Positions 1 to 6,235 of a stretch of 10,193 nt of DNA are shown here, piece after piece. The translations under genes and the position numbers were made by a program. The stretch is taken from NCBI GenBank assembly GCA_964568925.1, contig CAZMSJ010000027.1:1-10193 (forward strand), given 5' to 3'. The first letter of the stretch is position 1, and every line of letters starts with the position of its first letter. The notes below the pieces were generated by a model that saw only the letters and a list, made by a program, of their open reading frames with translations, did not search any database and was not told the DNA's origin. The DNA comes from CAYQUL01 sp964568925. GTDB lineage: Bacteria > Patescibacteriota > Microgenomatia > UBA8517.

Positions 1-336
1 ATCAGGCGGTGGCATATTGTCTTCCTCAAGAGTAAGAATATATTTCCATTCTGAAAGTACTGGATTTGCAAGTATTTGCTCAATTGCGGCAGAGTAGGCA
101 GCACCAACTTCCATTCCAATCATAAAAACACGAATAAATTTCTGGTTCATTGGAGTCATAAGGCTCCACCAATTCTGAACGACTTTTGCAGAAATCATAC
201 CTCGGGTTGGGATAATGCAAATTGTGGAGAGGTCTTTATAAAATTTTTGAGTTTCGAGCCTATTGTTTGTGACATCTAAGTCAGTGTTGTGTACACCTTC
301 GTAATTTTGAAAAACGATTTGTGGTTTGACGGTCAT
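1..336 (-). CDS. Glycosyltransferase-like protein (GT-A/GT2-like), N-terminal part, runs off left edge
   Basis: A reading frame starts at an ATG (336-334) and stays open for 112 codons to the edge of the window, so only the N-terminal part is visible. After about 35 poorly conserved residues comes a first strand and turn typical of GT-A enzymes (TICIIPTRGMIS, about residues 38-49). A second block follows (GMEVGAAYSAAIEQIL, about 74-89), then an acidic motif (ILTLEEDNMPP, about 100-110) placed where GT-A enzymes carry the metal and nucleotide-sugar binding DxD-type motif. The likely role is sugar transfer in the cytoplasm; donor and acceptor cannot be told. The gene follows the three fibre genes after a 120-base gap that holds its own putative promoter, so it may begin a separate transcript. 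There is no clear Shine-Dalgarno. The glycosyltransferase call rests on motif pattern only; the catalytic C-terminal half is outside the window. Confidence 0.7.
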   Translation of the reverse strand, partial: MTVKPQIVFQNYEGVHNTDLDVTNNRLETQKFYKDLSTICIIPTRGMISAKVVQNWWSLMTPMNQKFIRVFMIGMEVGAAYSAAIEQILANPVLSEWKYILTLEEDNMPPPD

Positions 337-362
337 AATTGTATCTTTGTAAGATTCTGGTG

Positions 363-371
363 ATTATAACA
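363..371 (-). promoter_or_regulatory. Putative extended -10 promoter for the left-edge glycosyltransferase gene
   Basis: On the minus strand the sequence TGTTATAAT contains a perfect TATAAT with the TGn extension. Transcription would start near 356 and give a leader of about 20 bases before the ATG at 336. The -35 region is weak (TTTCAA at a 17-base spacing matches TTGACA at 3 of 6), which is acceptable for extended -10 promoters. The rest of the 337-456 gap shows no strong hairpin with a T-run, so I call no terminator. The same gap holds a 26-codon stop-free stretch continuing the frame of the preceding fibre gene (378-456), described under findings. Confidence 0.45.
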
Positions 372-456
372 AAGTTTAGTTGAGGTTGAAAGTGCAGTAT
401 TCGACTATCTGCTCATCAAACGTAACTAACACATCAAAATAATTTGCAAGCTTTTC

Positions 457-1575
457 TTACGTATAGTTAAAAGTAACTGCTGGAAGCAGAGTTACTTTCG
501 AGTTTGCTGCAAATCCTCCAAGTTGGCTTAAGGTAATTGCTGATGGCACTGCGGTCCCTAAAAAGTTTGTGACTGATGTGGCAGTCAAAAATCCAATAAT
601 GTGTCGACCCCACCAGCCCGTCACATGAGAATTTGAGAGTGACCATTGTGAATAATGATACCCAATAGGCATAAGTCCTTGGTTTGTACTTGATGTTCCG
701 ACTTGATTTAATGTATTAATTGCCTGGCCCAATATTCCTGCATGCGATAATCCAAAAGTAGAAACACTTCCGGTACTTCTTTGGGACATAATTCCTACCC
801 AATATACATTGGGAGTAAGGCTTATGTTTCCTCCAAACTGAAGCCCAACGATTCGCATTCCTGCCACATATGATTGATATTGAGCTGTGGCAGTCAAGTT
901 TCCGGCTGCAAAATTCCCATAGCCATATCCGGTTGTATTCGTTGTGGTGGGAAAGTTCCAAGTAGCACTCGCACTTCTGAGTGTTTCACCAATACTGAAG
1001 CTACTTGAGGAGATGAGACTAAGAGTGTTTGCATTCATGCTATAAATTCCATATTTAGAAACGTATGTGTTACTTACTGTGTTATTGCTTGTTACCCATG
1101 AGAGTGATTGGGGAACATTGAGCACATTAAACTGAAGATTTGATGGGATAGTGACGGGGAAGACAAGCAGTGAACCAGTACCTGTTGAACCTGTCGCGTT
1201 ATTAAGTGTTTGCAATCCTGTTCCAGACGAAGACAAAATAAGCGGTGCATACCGGCTGGCAATTGTTTGTACGTCTTCAATCGTGTGTTGTGTAATGGTA
1301 GCTGCAATTTGGTCCCCAACGACAATCGTACGTGCAGCTGTGTTTTCTTGTTGGCGCTCAATAGTAAACGTGTCTGAATCGACCGCGATTACTCTACATA
1401 TTTCTGCATTCGTACTTGTTGGCTGCTCACCAGTTGGCCAAATGGTAACGTTAAAGGGAGCAAGGGGAAATATGTCACCCTGACCAGCCCCTACAACAAG
1501 TATTGTTCCCGATGCCGCAGGAGAGGGTGCAGTTACAACTGTTGAGTATGCAAAATTTTTATGCTGTTGTGCCAT
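457..1575 (-). CDS. Phage tail-fibre-like structural protein, paralogue 3 of 3
   Basis: This 372-residue protein is the last of three tandem paralogues. I place the start at 1575 (MAQQHKNFAYST) because both neighbours begin with the same motif at the same place. The longer ATG at 1743 would add 56 Cys-rich residues read out of frame through the end of the previous gene. Residues 1-105 form the conserved domain (NFAYSTV-TAPSP, IWPTGEQPTSTNAEI, TIVVGDQIAATI), a pattern often seen at the N terminus of phage tail or fibre proteins. The rest is rich in Ser, Thr, Asn and Gly and poor in Lys and Glu, as in beta-structured fibres. Shared blocks are TYVSKYGIYSM, VYWVGIMSQRST, GRHIIGF and ITLSQLGG. No signal peptide or membrane segment is visible. 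The gap to the previous gene is 5 bases, with no SD. Role as fibre, receptor-binding or decoration protein is inferred; a structural origin is fairly likely. Confidence 0.75.
   Translation of the reverse strand: MAQQHKNFAYSTVVTAPSPAASGTILVVGAGQGDIFPLAPFNVTIWPTGEQPTSTNAEICRVIAVDSDTFTIERQQENTAARTIVVGDQIAATITQHTIEDVQTIASRYAPLILSSSGTGLQTLNNATGSTGTGSLLVFPVTIPSNLQFNVLNVPQSLSWVTSNNTVSNTYVSKYGIYSMNANTLSLISSSSFSIGETLRSASATWNFPTTTNTTGYGYGNFAAGNLTATAQYQSYVAGMRIVGLQFGGNISLTPNVYWVGIMSQRSTGSVSTFGLSHAGILGQAINTLNQVGTSSTNQGLMPIGYHYSQWSLSNSHVTGWWGRHIIGFLTATSVTNFLGTAVPSAITLSQLGGFAANSKVTLLPAVTFNYT
1536..1563 (-). repeat. 28-base identity between the 5' ends of fibre paralogues 2 and 3 (copy 1)
   Basis: The 28 bases at 1536-1563 are identical to those at 2663-2690. 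Both encode the conserved NFAYSTV region just after the start codon. The third paralogue differs at several positions in the matching place (near 3860-3890). The uninterrupted match between two paralogues that are otherwise clearly diverged suggests recent gene conversion, or a segment used for homologous exchange. Confidence 0.7.
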
Positions 1576-1580
1576 ATGTG

Positions 1581-2702
1581 TTAATCGAAATTGATAAAGC
1601 TTGCTGTTGGCAATATCGACGCGGTAGAGTTTGCAGCTATCGCACCCAGTTGGCTTAATGTAATTGCACTCGGGATTGCAGTTCCCAGCTGATTTGTAAC
1701 TGAAGTTGCCGTTACAAACCCTACTATATGACGCCCAAACCAAGCAGACGAATGAGAGTTTAGAGCACTCCAGCTTGTAGCAGCAATTCCAAGTGGGTTC
1801 ATTCCGCTTACTGAACCCACGGAATTAAACTGATTAATTATCTGTCCAACAATTCCTACATTTGAGAGGCCAAAGGTTGAAGAATTTGCAGTACTGCGCT
1901 GAGACATAATACCTACCCAATACACCCCTTCATCAAGTCTGACAATTCGATTAAAGTTTAAACCAACAGCTCGTGAACCAGATATGTGTGAAGAGATTTC
2001 TCCAGATGTAGTGAGATTTCTCCCTAATGCAAATGATCCATAGCTATAGCCATTTGAGTACGTACTTGTGGGGTAGTACATTGAAAGACTCACGCTTTGG
2101 AGGGTGAGTCCAATCGAGAAGGAGTTAGAGGTGATAAGGCTCAAGGTGTTCCCGTTCATGCTATATATTCCGAACTTTGACACGTACGTATTACTAATTG
2201 CGCCTGTTGCGCTCGTTACAACTGACAATTGGTTTGCAATAACAATATGTGCAAAATTCACATTATTTCTTGCTGTTACTGGAAATACATATAATGAACC
2301 GGTTCCACTTTGAGCGGTGTAGTTACTGGCAAGTGTTTGTACACCAGTTCCCGCAGATTGCAAGATGTACGGTGACCACCTGCTCATAATGTTTTCTGCT
2401 TCAACCAGAGTACTGTTTGTGATGGCTGCTGCAATTTGGTCTCCAACAAGAATTGTTCGTGCTCGAGTATCTTCCTGTTCGCGGGTAATGGTAAAGGTAT
2501 CTGTTGAGATGTTCGTAACACGCACTATTTCAGCATTAGTACTAGTTGGCTGCTCACCTGCAGGCCACACCGTGGCATTGAAAGGTGCTGTCGGGAACAG
2601 TGTGCCGTGCCCTGCTGTAACCTCTAGAGAGGTACCTGTTGAAGCAGGGCTTGGGGCCGTAGCAACTGTTGAGTATGCAAAATTTTTATGTGAATCAGCC
2701 AT
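1581..2702 (-). CDS. Phage tail-fibre-like structural protein, paralogue 2 of 3
   Basis: This 373-residue protein begins MADSHKNFAYSTVATAPSP and has the same two-part design as its neighbours. A conserved domain spans residues 1-105 (VWPAGEQPTSTNAEIVRV, ARTILVGDQIAAAI), followed by a Ser/Thr/Asn/Gly-rich, mostly uncharged C-terminal region. It shares with paralogue 3 the blocks NTYVSKFGIYSMNGNTLSL, VYWVGIMSQRST, SVTNQLGTAIPSAITLSQLG and a similar C-terminal end. It is most divergent in the middle (about residues 215-260) and again around 285-315, where differing surface loops would be expected. The start ATG (2702-2700) is preceded by A-rich sequence without SD. A second copy of its first five codons lies 48 bases upstream in the same frame and is closed by a stop after 11 codons. 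Fibre or receptor-binding function is inferred from family resemblance and position; the exact virion location is unknown. Confidence 0.75.
   Translation of the reverse strand: MADSHKNFAYSTVATAPSPASTGTSLEVTAGHGTLFPTAPFNATVWPAGEQPTSTNAEIVRVTNISTDTFTITREQEDTRARTILVGDQIAAAITNSTLVEAENIMSRWSPYILQSAGTGVQTLASNYTAQSGTGSLYVFPVTARNNVNFAHIVIANQLSVVTSATGAISNTYVSKFGIYSMNGNTLSLITSNSFSIGLTLQSVSLSMYYPTSTYSNGYSYGSFALGRNLTTSGEISSHISGSRAVGLNFNRIVRLDEGVYWVGIMSQRSTANSSTFGLSNVGIVGQIINQFNSVGSVSGMNPLGIAATSWSALNSHSSAWFGRHIVGFVTATSVTNQLGTAIPSAITLSQLGAIAANSTASILPTASFINFD
2663..2690 (-). repeat. 28-base identity between the 5' ends of fibre paralogues 2 and 3 (copy 2)
   Basis: This is the second copy of the 28-base segment at 1536-1563. 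It lies directly before the 15-base MADSH repeat unit at 2688-2702, with a 3-base overlap, so the 5' end of this gene combines two repeated elements. Confidence 0.7.
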
Positions 2703-2750
2703 TTTTGTATTTGTTTAGACGAACAGAACTTGTTCATGTGAATCAGCCAT
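2688..2750 (-). repeat. Direct repeat of a 15-base gene start (2688-2702 and 2736-2750)
   Basis: The 15 bases read on the minus strand as ATGGCTGATTCACAT occur twice, 48 bases apart, at 2736-2750 and 2688-2702. Each encodes MADSH with its own ATG. Because 48 is a multiple of three, both ATGs are in the same frame, but TAA at 2717-2715 separates them. The downstream copy is the true start of fibre paralogue 2, because the conserved NFAYST motif follows only there. Confidence 0.85.
2715..2750 (-). other. Decoy or leader mini-ORF of 11 codons (MADSHEQVLFV)
   Basis: An ATG at 2750-2748 opens a reading frame of 11 codons ending in TAA at 2717-2715. It lies inside the 83-base gap between fibre paralogues 1 and 2. 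Its first five codons copy the start of the downstream gene. It could be a recombination scar, the trace of a lost fibre gene whose start survives, or a translated leader affecting initiation at 2702. No SD is visible. Nothing shows that it is translated. Confidence 0.3.
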
Positions 2751-2770
2751 ATATTTTAACGTTGAAAACA

Positions 2771-2787
2771 GATTAATTATATTAATC
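2771..2787 (-). promoter_or_regulatory. AT-rich palindrome overlapping a TATAAT box
   Basis: GATTAATTATATTAATC at 2771-2787 is a perfect inverted repeat with 7-base arms and a 3-base centre. It overlaps the TGA stop of fibre paralogue 1 (2788-2786). The minus strand carries TATAAT at 2781-2776, so the palindrome covers a consensus -10 hexamer with no good -35. Possible roles are an operator over a promoter for fibre paralogues 2 and 3, or a weak RNA hairpin at the end of paralogue 1. The stem has only one G-C pair, so a strong intrinsic terminator is unlikely. Confidence 0.35.
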
Positions 2788-3907
2788 ATGTAGATACAAA
2801 TGTTACCGTCGGCAAAATAGACATTGATGCACTTGCAGCTGCTCCTCCAAATTGGCTTATGGTGATGTAAGGTGGAATTGCAGTTCCCATAAAGTTTTCA
2901 ATTGCATTGTTTGTTACGATTCCCATGACATGTCTTCCTCTCCATCCAGTAAGGTTACTATTGTTTAAGCTCCATTGTGTTGGGTTAACACCAATAGGAT
3001 TTATTCCACTTTGGGTTCCAGCAGAGTTTACAGGGTTTGCAATAAGGCCAATAATCCCTGCATGTGAGAGGCCAACCACTGATGAAATCGCAGTGCTTCT
3101 TAGAGACAAAAGCGCTATCCAATATACATCGGCTGAGAGTGCCATTTCCCCTCCAAATTGCAAGCCAATAGCACGTGAATAAGAAACATAAGACTGCATC
3201 TGAACGGTTGTTGTGAGGTTCCCAGCCGGAAAACTTCCATATCCATATCCACTGGTTGCCGTAGTTGTTGGGTAGTTCCAGGTTAAGCTTACGCTGTTTA
3301 CTGTTTCCCCTATACTAAATGAATTTGAAGAAATTAATTTTAATACGTCCCCTGAAATACTATAAATCCCAAATTTTGAGTAGTATGAATTGCTTGCGCC
3401 TCCCATAGCGCTTGTCACAAATGAAAGTGAATTTGCCATAATAATTTGGTTGAATTTAACAAACGTAGGCACGGTAACAGGGAACACAATCATAGACCCG
3501 GTGCTTGAGCTTCCAGATGATCTTGCGAGTGTTTGTAGCCCACTCATTGCAGAACCAAGATAGAATGGTGTCCAGCTTCCCAGATAACTATCTTCCACAT
3601 CAGTGAATGTTTTTGCAGTAATTGATGCCGCTATTTGGTCACCAACAACAATTGTGCGAGCAGTTGTGCCTTCTTGCTCGCGAACGATCGTAAGGGTGTC
3701 AGTTGAAATATTCGTAACTCGTACAATTTCAGCGTTTGTAGAGAGTGGCTGTGTTCCGGTGGGCCAAATGGTTGCATTAAAAGGAACAGCAGGGAACAGT
3801 ACCCCTTCACCACTTGCGACGACTAACGAAGTTCCTGTTGTTGCAGGAGATGGTGCAGTTGCAACTGTTGAATAAGCAAAGTTTTTAAAATTATCAGGCC
3901 ATGCCAT
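2786..3907 (-). CDS. Phage tail-fibre-like structural protein, paralogue 1 of 3
   Basis: This 373-residue protein starts MAWPDNFKNFAYST and is the first of the three paralogues to be transcribed. The conserved N-terminal domain covers about residues 1-105 (TAPSPATTGTSLVV, NATIWPTGTQP, NAEIVRVTNIST, TIVVGDQIAASI). The C-terminal region (about 110-373) is Ser/Thr/Gly-rich and shares YYSKFGIYS (175-183), VYWIALLSLRST (261-272), GRHVMGIVT (324-332) and ITISQFGG (348-355) with the other two, with clear substitutions at each. It follows the double-glycosyltransferase gene after 19 bases. There is no SD; a -10-like TAGAAT sits 6 bases before the ATG. The similar length and layout of all three copies indicate tandem duplication and divergence, typical of host-recognition proteins. 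A fibre or adhesin role is inferred; no enzymatic domain is visible. Confidence 0.75.
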   Translation of the reverse strand: MAWPDNFKNFAYSTVATAPSPATTGTSLVVASGEGVLFPAVPFNATIWPTGTQPLSTNAEIVRVTNISTDTLTIVREQEGTTARTIVVGDQIAASITAKTFTDVEDSYLGSWTPFYLGSAMSGLQTLARSSGSSSTGSMIVFPVTVPTFVKFNQIIMANSLSFVTSAMGGASNSYYSKFGIYSISGDVLKLISSNSFSIGETVNSVSLTWNYPTTTATSGYGYGSFPAGNLTTTVQMQSYVSYSRAIGLQFGGEMALSADVYWIALLSLRSTAISSVVGLSHAGIIGLIANPVNSAGTQSGINPIGVNPTQWSLNNSNLTGWRGRHVMGIVTNNAIENFMGTAIPPYITISQFGGAAASASMSILPTVTFVST

Positions 3908-3913
3908 ATCTGA

Positions 3914-3919
3914 ATTCTA
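3914..3919 (-). promoter_or_regulatory. Possible -10 box for a leaderless start of fibre paralogue 1
   Basis: TAGAAT on the minus strand matches TATAAT at 5 of 6 positions. It ends exactly 6 bases before the ATG at 3907, so transcription would begin on the A of the start codon. No strong -35 was seen. In AT-rich sequence this can occur by chance. It is listed because other SD-less starts here show similar spacing. Confidence 0.2.
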
Positions 3920-3926
3920 CACTATA

Positions 3927-5699
3927 TTAACGAAACTTTTGAAGCAAGTCATATGTTCTTCCCCAACCATATATCTTTAATTTATTCTTCTTCCAATTCT
4001 TGAGTAGTTTTTGATTCCTAAATTGACTTTTATACCAACGTGTACTGGTTAAGTTTCCATCATGCCTAATGTCAATGTTGGGCCTTTCTGACTTCCAACT
4101 GTCAGCTTTGTACATATGTTTCCAAGCAATTCGCTTATGAGTCATTGGCTCAAATCCCATCTTTCGACTAAAGCCTTCAGCTAAAACTTTCTCATATCGC
4201 TCGGTAAAGTGAGTTAACAATTCCTCTCGGTAACCACACAAACCTGAGAGTTGATTGACATCATAGTGCAAAGCCTCGCCATCAGAGAGACGCAAATACC
4301 AAACGTTTTGATTGTAATAGAATGTGTTACGGTCTTCTGGTGTGAAATCAAAGTGTGATGGGTGATAGAGAACATCGTGCTCACAGAAGAAAATAATATC
4401 ACTCGTTGAGTGTTCTAGTGCTGCCATAATTTGCTTAAACATCGCTGGGTACCCGCGCTTTAAAGATGGGAAACGAATACTCTTGTCTCCAAAATCAAGT
4501 TTCTTTAAAGTGGCACTGACGATTGGAATATGTTTCTCTTGGCTAATTTTAGCTAACTGATTTCTAACGGGAACGGCAATATTGTCAGGTAATTGACTGT
4601 CACTGTAGTAGATAATTCCTTTGGTTAAGCCTGTGTTTGTTTTTTGTTCAAAAACAGGTGTCGGTGCCGTTAACTCGGGCGCTTGTACTTCTTGCGATTG
4701 TGGCTCTTGGGCTTGTGGTTCAACTTCTTCGAGCTTTGCGTTTGCTCTCGTGTCGTTAAAGGTGAAGGTGTTGTTTTTAAGCTTTGCCAGGTCTTCCTCA
4801 GTCCATCCTTTAACTGGCCAGAATTTTTCAACAAGCCATGAAAGTGGACGCTTCTGCAGTGGCCATTTGTCATTGAAAAATAAGTCTCGTGCAGCACGTT
4901 TGGCTTTTTCTTGGTCACGACCGGAAATTGGATAGGGAAAACTAAAGTCTCCACCTTGTGTTCTAAACATATGTGCATACCAGGTGTTGTGGTGAATCAT
5001 GACCCGTCCACCAGAGAGCCATGTCTTTGCGGCAACTTCAATTCCTTGTGAACCCCAACTCCCAAATTCTTCATCACAAATCCCCAGTTCCCAATATTTT
5101 TCTCTGGTTAACATAAAGCATGATCCTTGCAGTGACATACTTTCGGTGATGTCACCTTGTCCTTCAGGTCGCTTTGAATACTCACCAAAATACTGAAAGT
5201 GGGGAGAGCTATCAAAACAATATGAAATACTGTTTGGACTTCGTTTTGCAATCCACACCACATCACGAGTTGTTTCTTTTCCACAATCATTACATGGTCC
5301 ACTTGGTCCTTGATATCGTCTGTGGCCGTCTGGGCATACCCAATCGAATGCATGGAGGTTTTTCATGGTTGGTGCCATTGTCCAGTCATCCTGCATAGCC
5401 TCCATCATCTTTACATCAAAGCCTTTGTCAAAAGCACAGTGTGCATCAACCTTCATGACATACTTTGCTTTTGAAAGACGTGCAGCTTGGTTTGTTGCAG
5501 CACGTTGTCCTTTTGATTCAGGGTTATAGATTAAAAGTACTCGAGGATCGGGAAGAAGTGGTGGTTCTGGTTTGTATCCATCAAGGACGGCAATAATTTC
5601 AGTCTTTCCTTCAATGTTTTTTAAAATGTCATCAATGGTGTTTGCCAAAAACATTTCATTTCTGGCTGGTATTAATATACTGAGGTCGTATTCTGCCAT
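3927..5699 (-). CDS. Double glycosyltransferase: GT2/GT27-like domain fused to a second GT-A-like domain
   Basis: This 590-residue protein has two apparent catalytic parts. The N-terminal domain (about 1-310) opens with YDLSILIPARNE, has the DAH metal/donor motif in VMKVDAHCAF (81-90) and continues with MSLQGSCFM (188-196). It then has WGSQGIEVAAKTWLSGG (215-231) and AHMFR (242-246), a layout that resembles polypeptide GalNAc-transferases (GT27: DxH, then GGE-type and H-V-F-R motifs). Between them is an insertion with C122, H126, C136 and C139, likely a small zinc site. Residues about 322-355 are an E/Q/P-rich flexible linker. The C-terminal domain (about 356-590) carries IIFFCEHDVLYHP (435-447), an EHD motif in DxD position. 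The start at 5699 is the only ATG just before the first strand; the upstream gap is 41 bases with no SD. Cytosolic sugar transfer is well supported; donor, acceptor and the GT27 relation are inferred. Confidence 0.85.
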   Translation of the reverse strand: MAEYDLSILIPARNEMFLANTIDDILKNIEGKTEIIAVLDGYKPEPPLLPDPRVLLIYNPESKGQRAATNQAARLSKAKYVMKVDAHCAFDKGFDVKMMEAMQDDWTMAPTMKNLHAFDWVCPDGHRRYQGPSGPCNDCGKETTRDVVWIAKRSPNSISYCFDSSPHFQYFGEYSKRPEGQGDITESMSLQGSCFMLTREKYWELGICDEEFGSWGSQGIEVAAKTWLSGGRVMIHHNTWYAHMFRTQGGDFSFPYPISGRDQEKAKRAARDLFFNDKWPLQKRPLSWLVEKFWPVKGWTEEDLAKLKNNTFTFNDTRANAKLEEVEPQAQEPQSQEVQAPELTAPTPVFEQKTNTGLTKGIIYYSDSQLPDNIAVPVRNQLAKISQEKHIPIVSATLKKLDFGDKSIRFPSLKRGYPAMFKQIMAALEHSTSDIIFFCEHDVLYHPSHFDFTPEDRNTFYYNQNVWYLRLSDGEALHYDVNQLSGLCGYREELLTHFTERYEKVLAEGFSRKMGFEPMTHKRIAWKHMYKADSWKSERPNIDIRHDGNLTSTRWYKSQFRNQKLLKNWKKNKLKIYGWGRTYDLLQKFR

Positions 5700-5740
5700 A
5701 TGTTGTCTATATGTATCCTAAGTTTGCCTAAAAAGCAATA

Positions 5741-6235
5741 TCATTTGACGTATCTTTTAACTATTTCAGTCACTTTCATCCTGGTTCCTGTCATGTTTAT
5801 TTCACAATTCCAGTCTGGAATAAGTTCAATCCAGGAGAGAAACTCTTCTTGTTCAATAACAAATCGATAGGTGTCCCACATTTCAAATGGTTCGCCATTT
5901 AGCTTCTTTCTTTTAAAGTAGTTAATAAAGGTATGAGGATTAGTGCCCCAGGAGATGTTTCCAATTCGAAGAATGGTGTAGTGAGGAAACGTCTTCTTAA
6001 CCAGTTCCTCCATATGGCGTTTGTGTTTGGCATAGCGGCTCGTGGGATTTAAGAAAACTGCAAGAGAACTAAAGTACACGAGGTGATTGTCTTTCGGTTG
6101 AGAGAGTAAGAGTGCTTCTTCTCGCGCATATTCTGATTCTCGTGACTCTTTACTATTACTGACTCCTGAAGCAAAAAAACAAAAGCCATCGCGGTCGGGA
6201 AGTATTGTCGCAATGTCACCGTGACCTATGATCAT
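5741..6235 (-). CDS. Short SDR / NAD-dependent epimerase-like protein
   Basis: This 164-residue protein starts at 6235, where ATG overlaps the TGA of the upstream GT2 gene (ATGA, 6232-6235), implying coupled translation. The longer ATG at 6265 would add 10 residues inside that gene. It has the active-site pattern of extended SDR enzymes: paired Ser in LVYFSSLAVF (52-61) and Y68-x3-K72 in SRYAKHKRHMEELV. A following strand, TILRIGNISWGTNP (87-100), matches the position of the substrate-binding segment after the catalytic helix. The N terminus has a short Gly-rich turn (IGHGDIA, 3-9) and then runs almost at once into FFASGVSNS (20-28), which corresponds to a strand much later in ordinary SDRs. 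The usual 60-70 residue region that binds the adenosine half of NAD(P) is therefore mostly missing, and the protein is about half the usual 300 residues. A role in nucleotide-sugar epimerisation or reduction is plausible; cofactor use is uncertain. Confidence 0.75.
   Translation of the reverse strand: MIIGHGDIATILPDRDGFCFFASGVSNSKESRESEYAREEALLLSQPKDNHLVYFSSLAVFLNPTSRYAKHKRHMEELVKKTFPHYTILRIGNISWGTNPHTFINYFKRKKLNGEPFEMWDTYRFVIEQEEFLSWIELIPDWNCEINMTGTRMKVTEIVKRYVK

Noticed and set aside
376..456. Intrinsic terminator after the fibre genes
   Set aside because: Only short imperfect stems (such as a 4-base GCAG/CTGC pair) are present, and no T-run follows them on the minus strand.
1151..1483. 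Plus-strand open frame of 110 codons
   Set aside because: It lies wholly inside fibre paralogue 3 on the other strand. Similar plus-strand frames recur at the same place in the other two copies (2365-2718, 3603-3875), as expected for a shadow of a conserved coding region.
1576..1743. A 56-residue Cys-rich N-terminal extension of fibre paralogue 3 from the ATG at 1743
   Set aside because: It is read out of frame through the end of fibre paralogue 2, and both other paralogues start at the position matching 1575.
2703..2785. Small RNA or riboswitch in the gap between fibre paralogues 1 and 2
   Set aside because: Apart from the palindrome and the copied start there is no GC-containing stem or conserved-looking structure.
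4621..4935. Plus-strand open frame of 104 codons, rich in Ser and Cys
   Set aside because: It is antisense to the linker and end of the first domain of the double glycosyltransferase; its composition reflects the complementary E/Q/P codons.
5700..5740. Promoter in the 41-base gap before the double glycosyltransferase
   Set aside because: The candidates (TTGCTT and TACATA) match consensus poorly; nothing here stands above AT-rich background.
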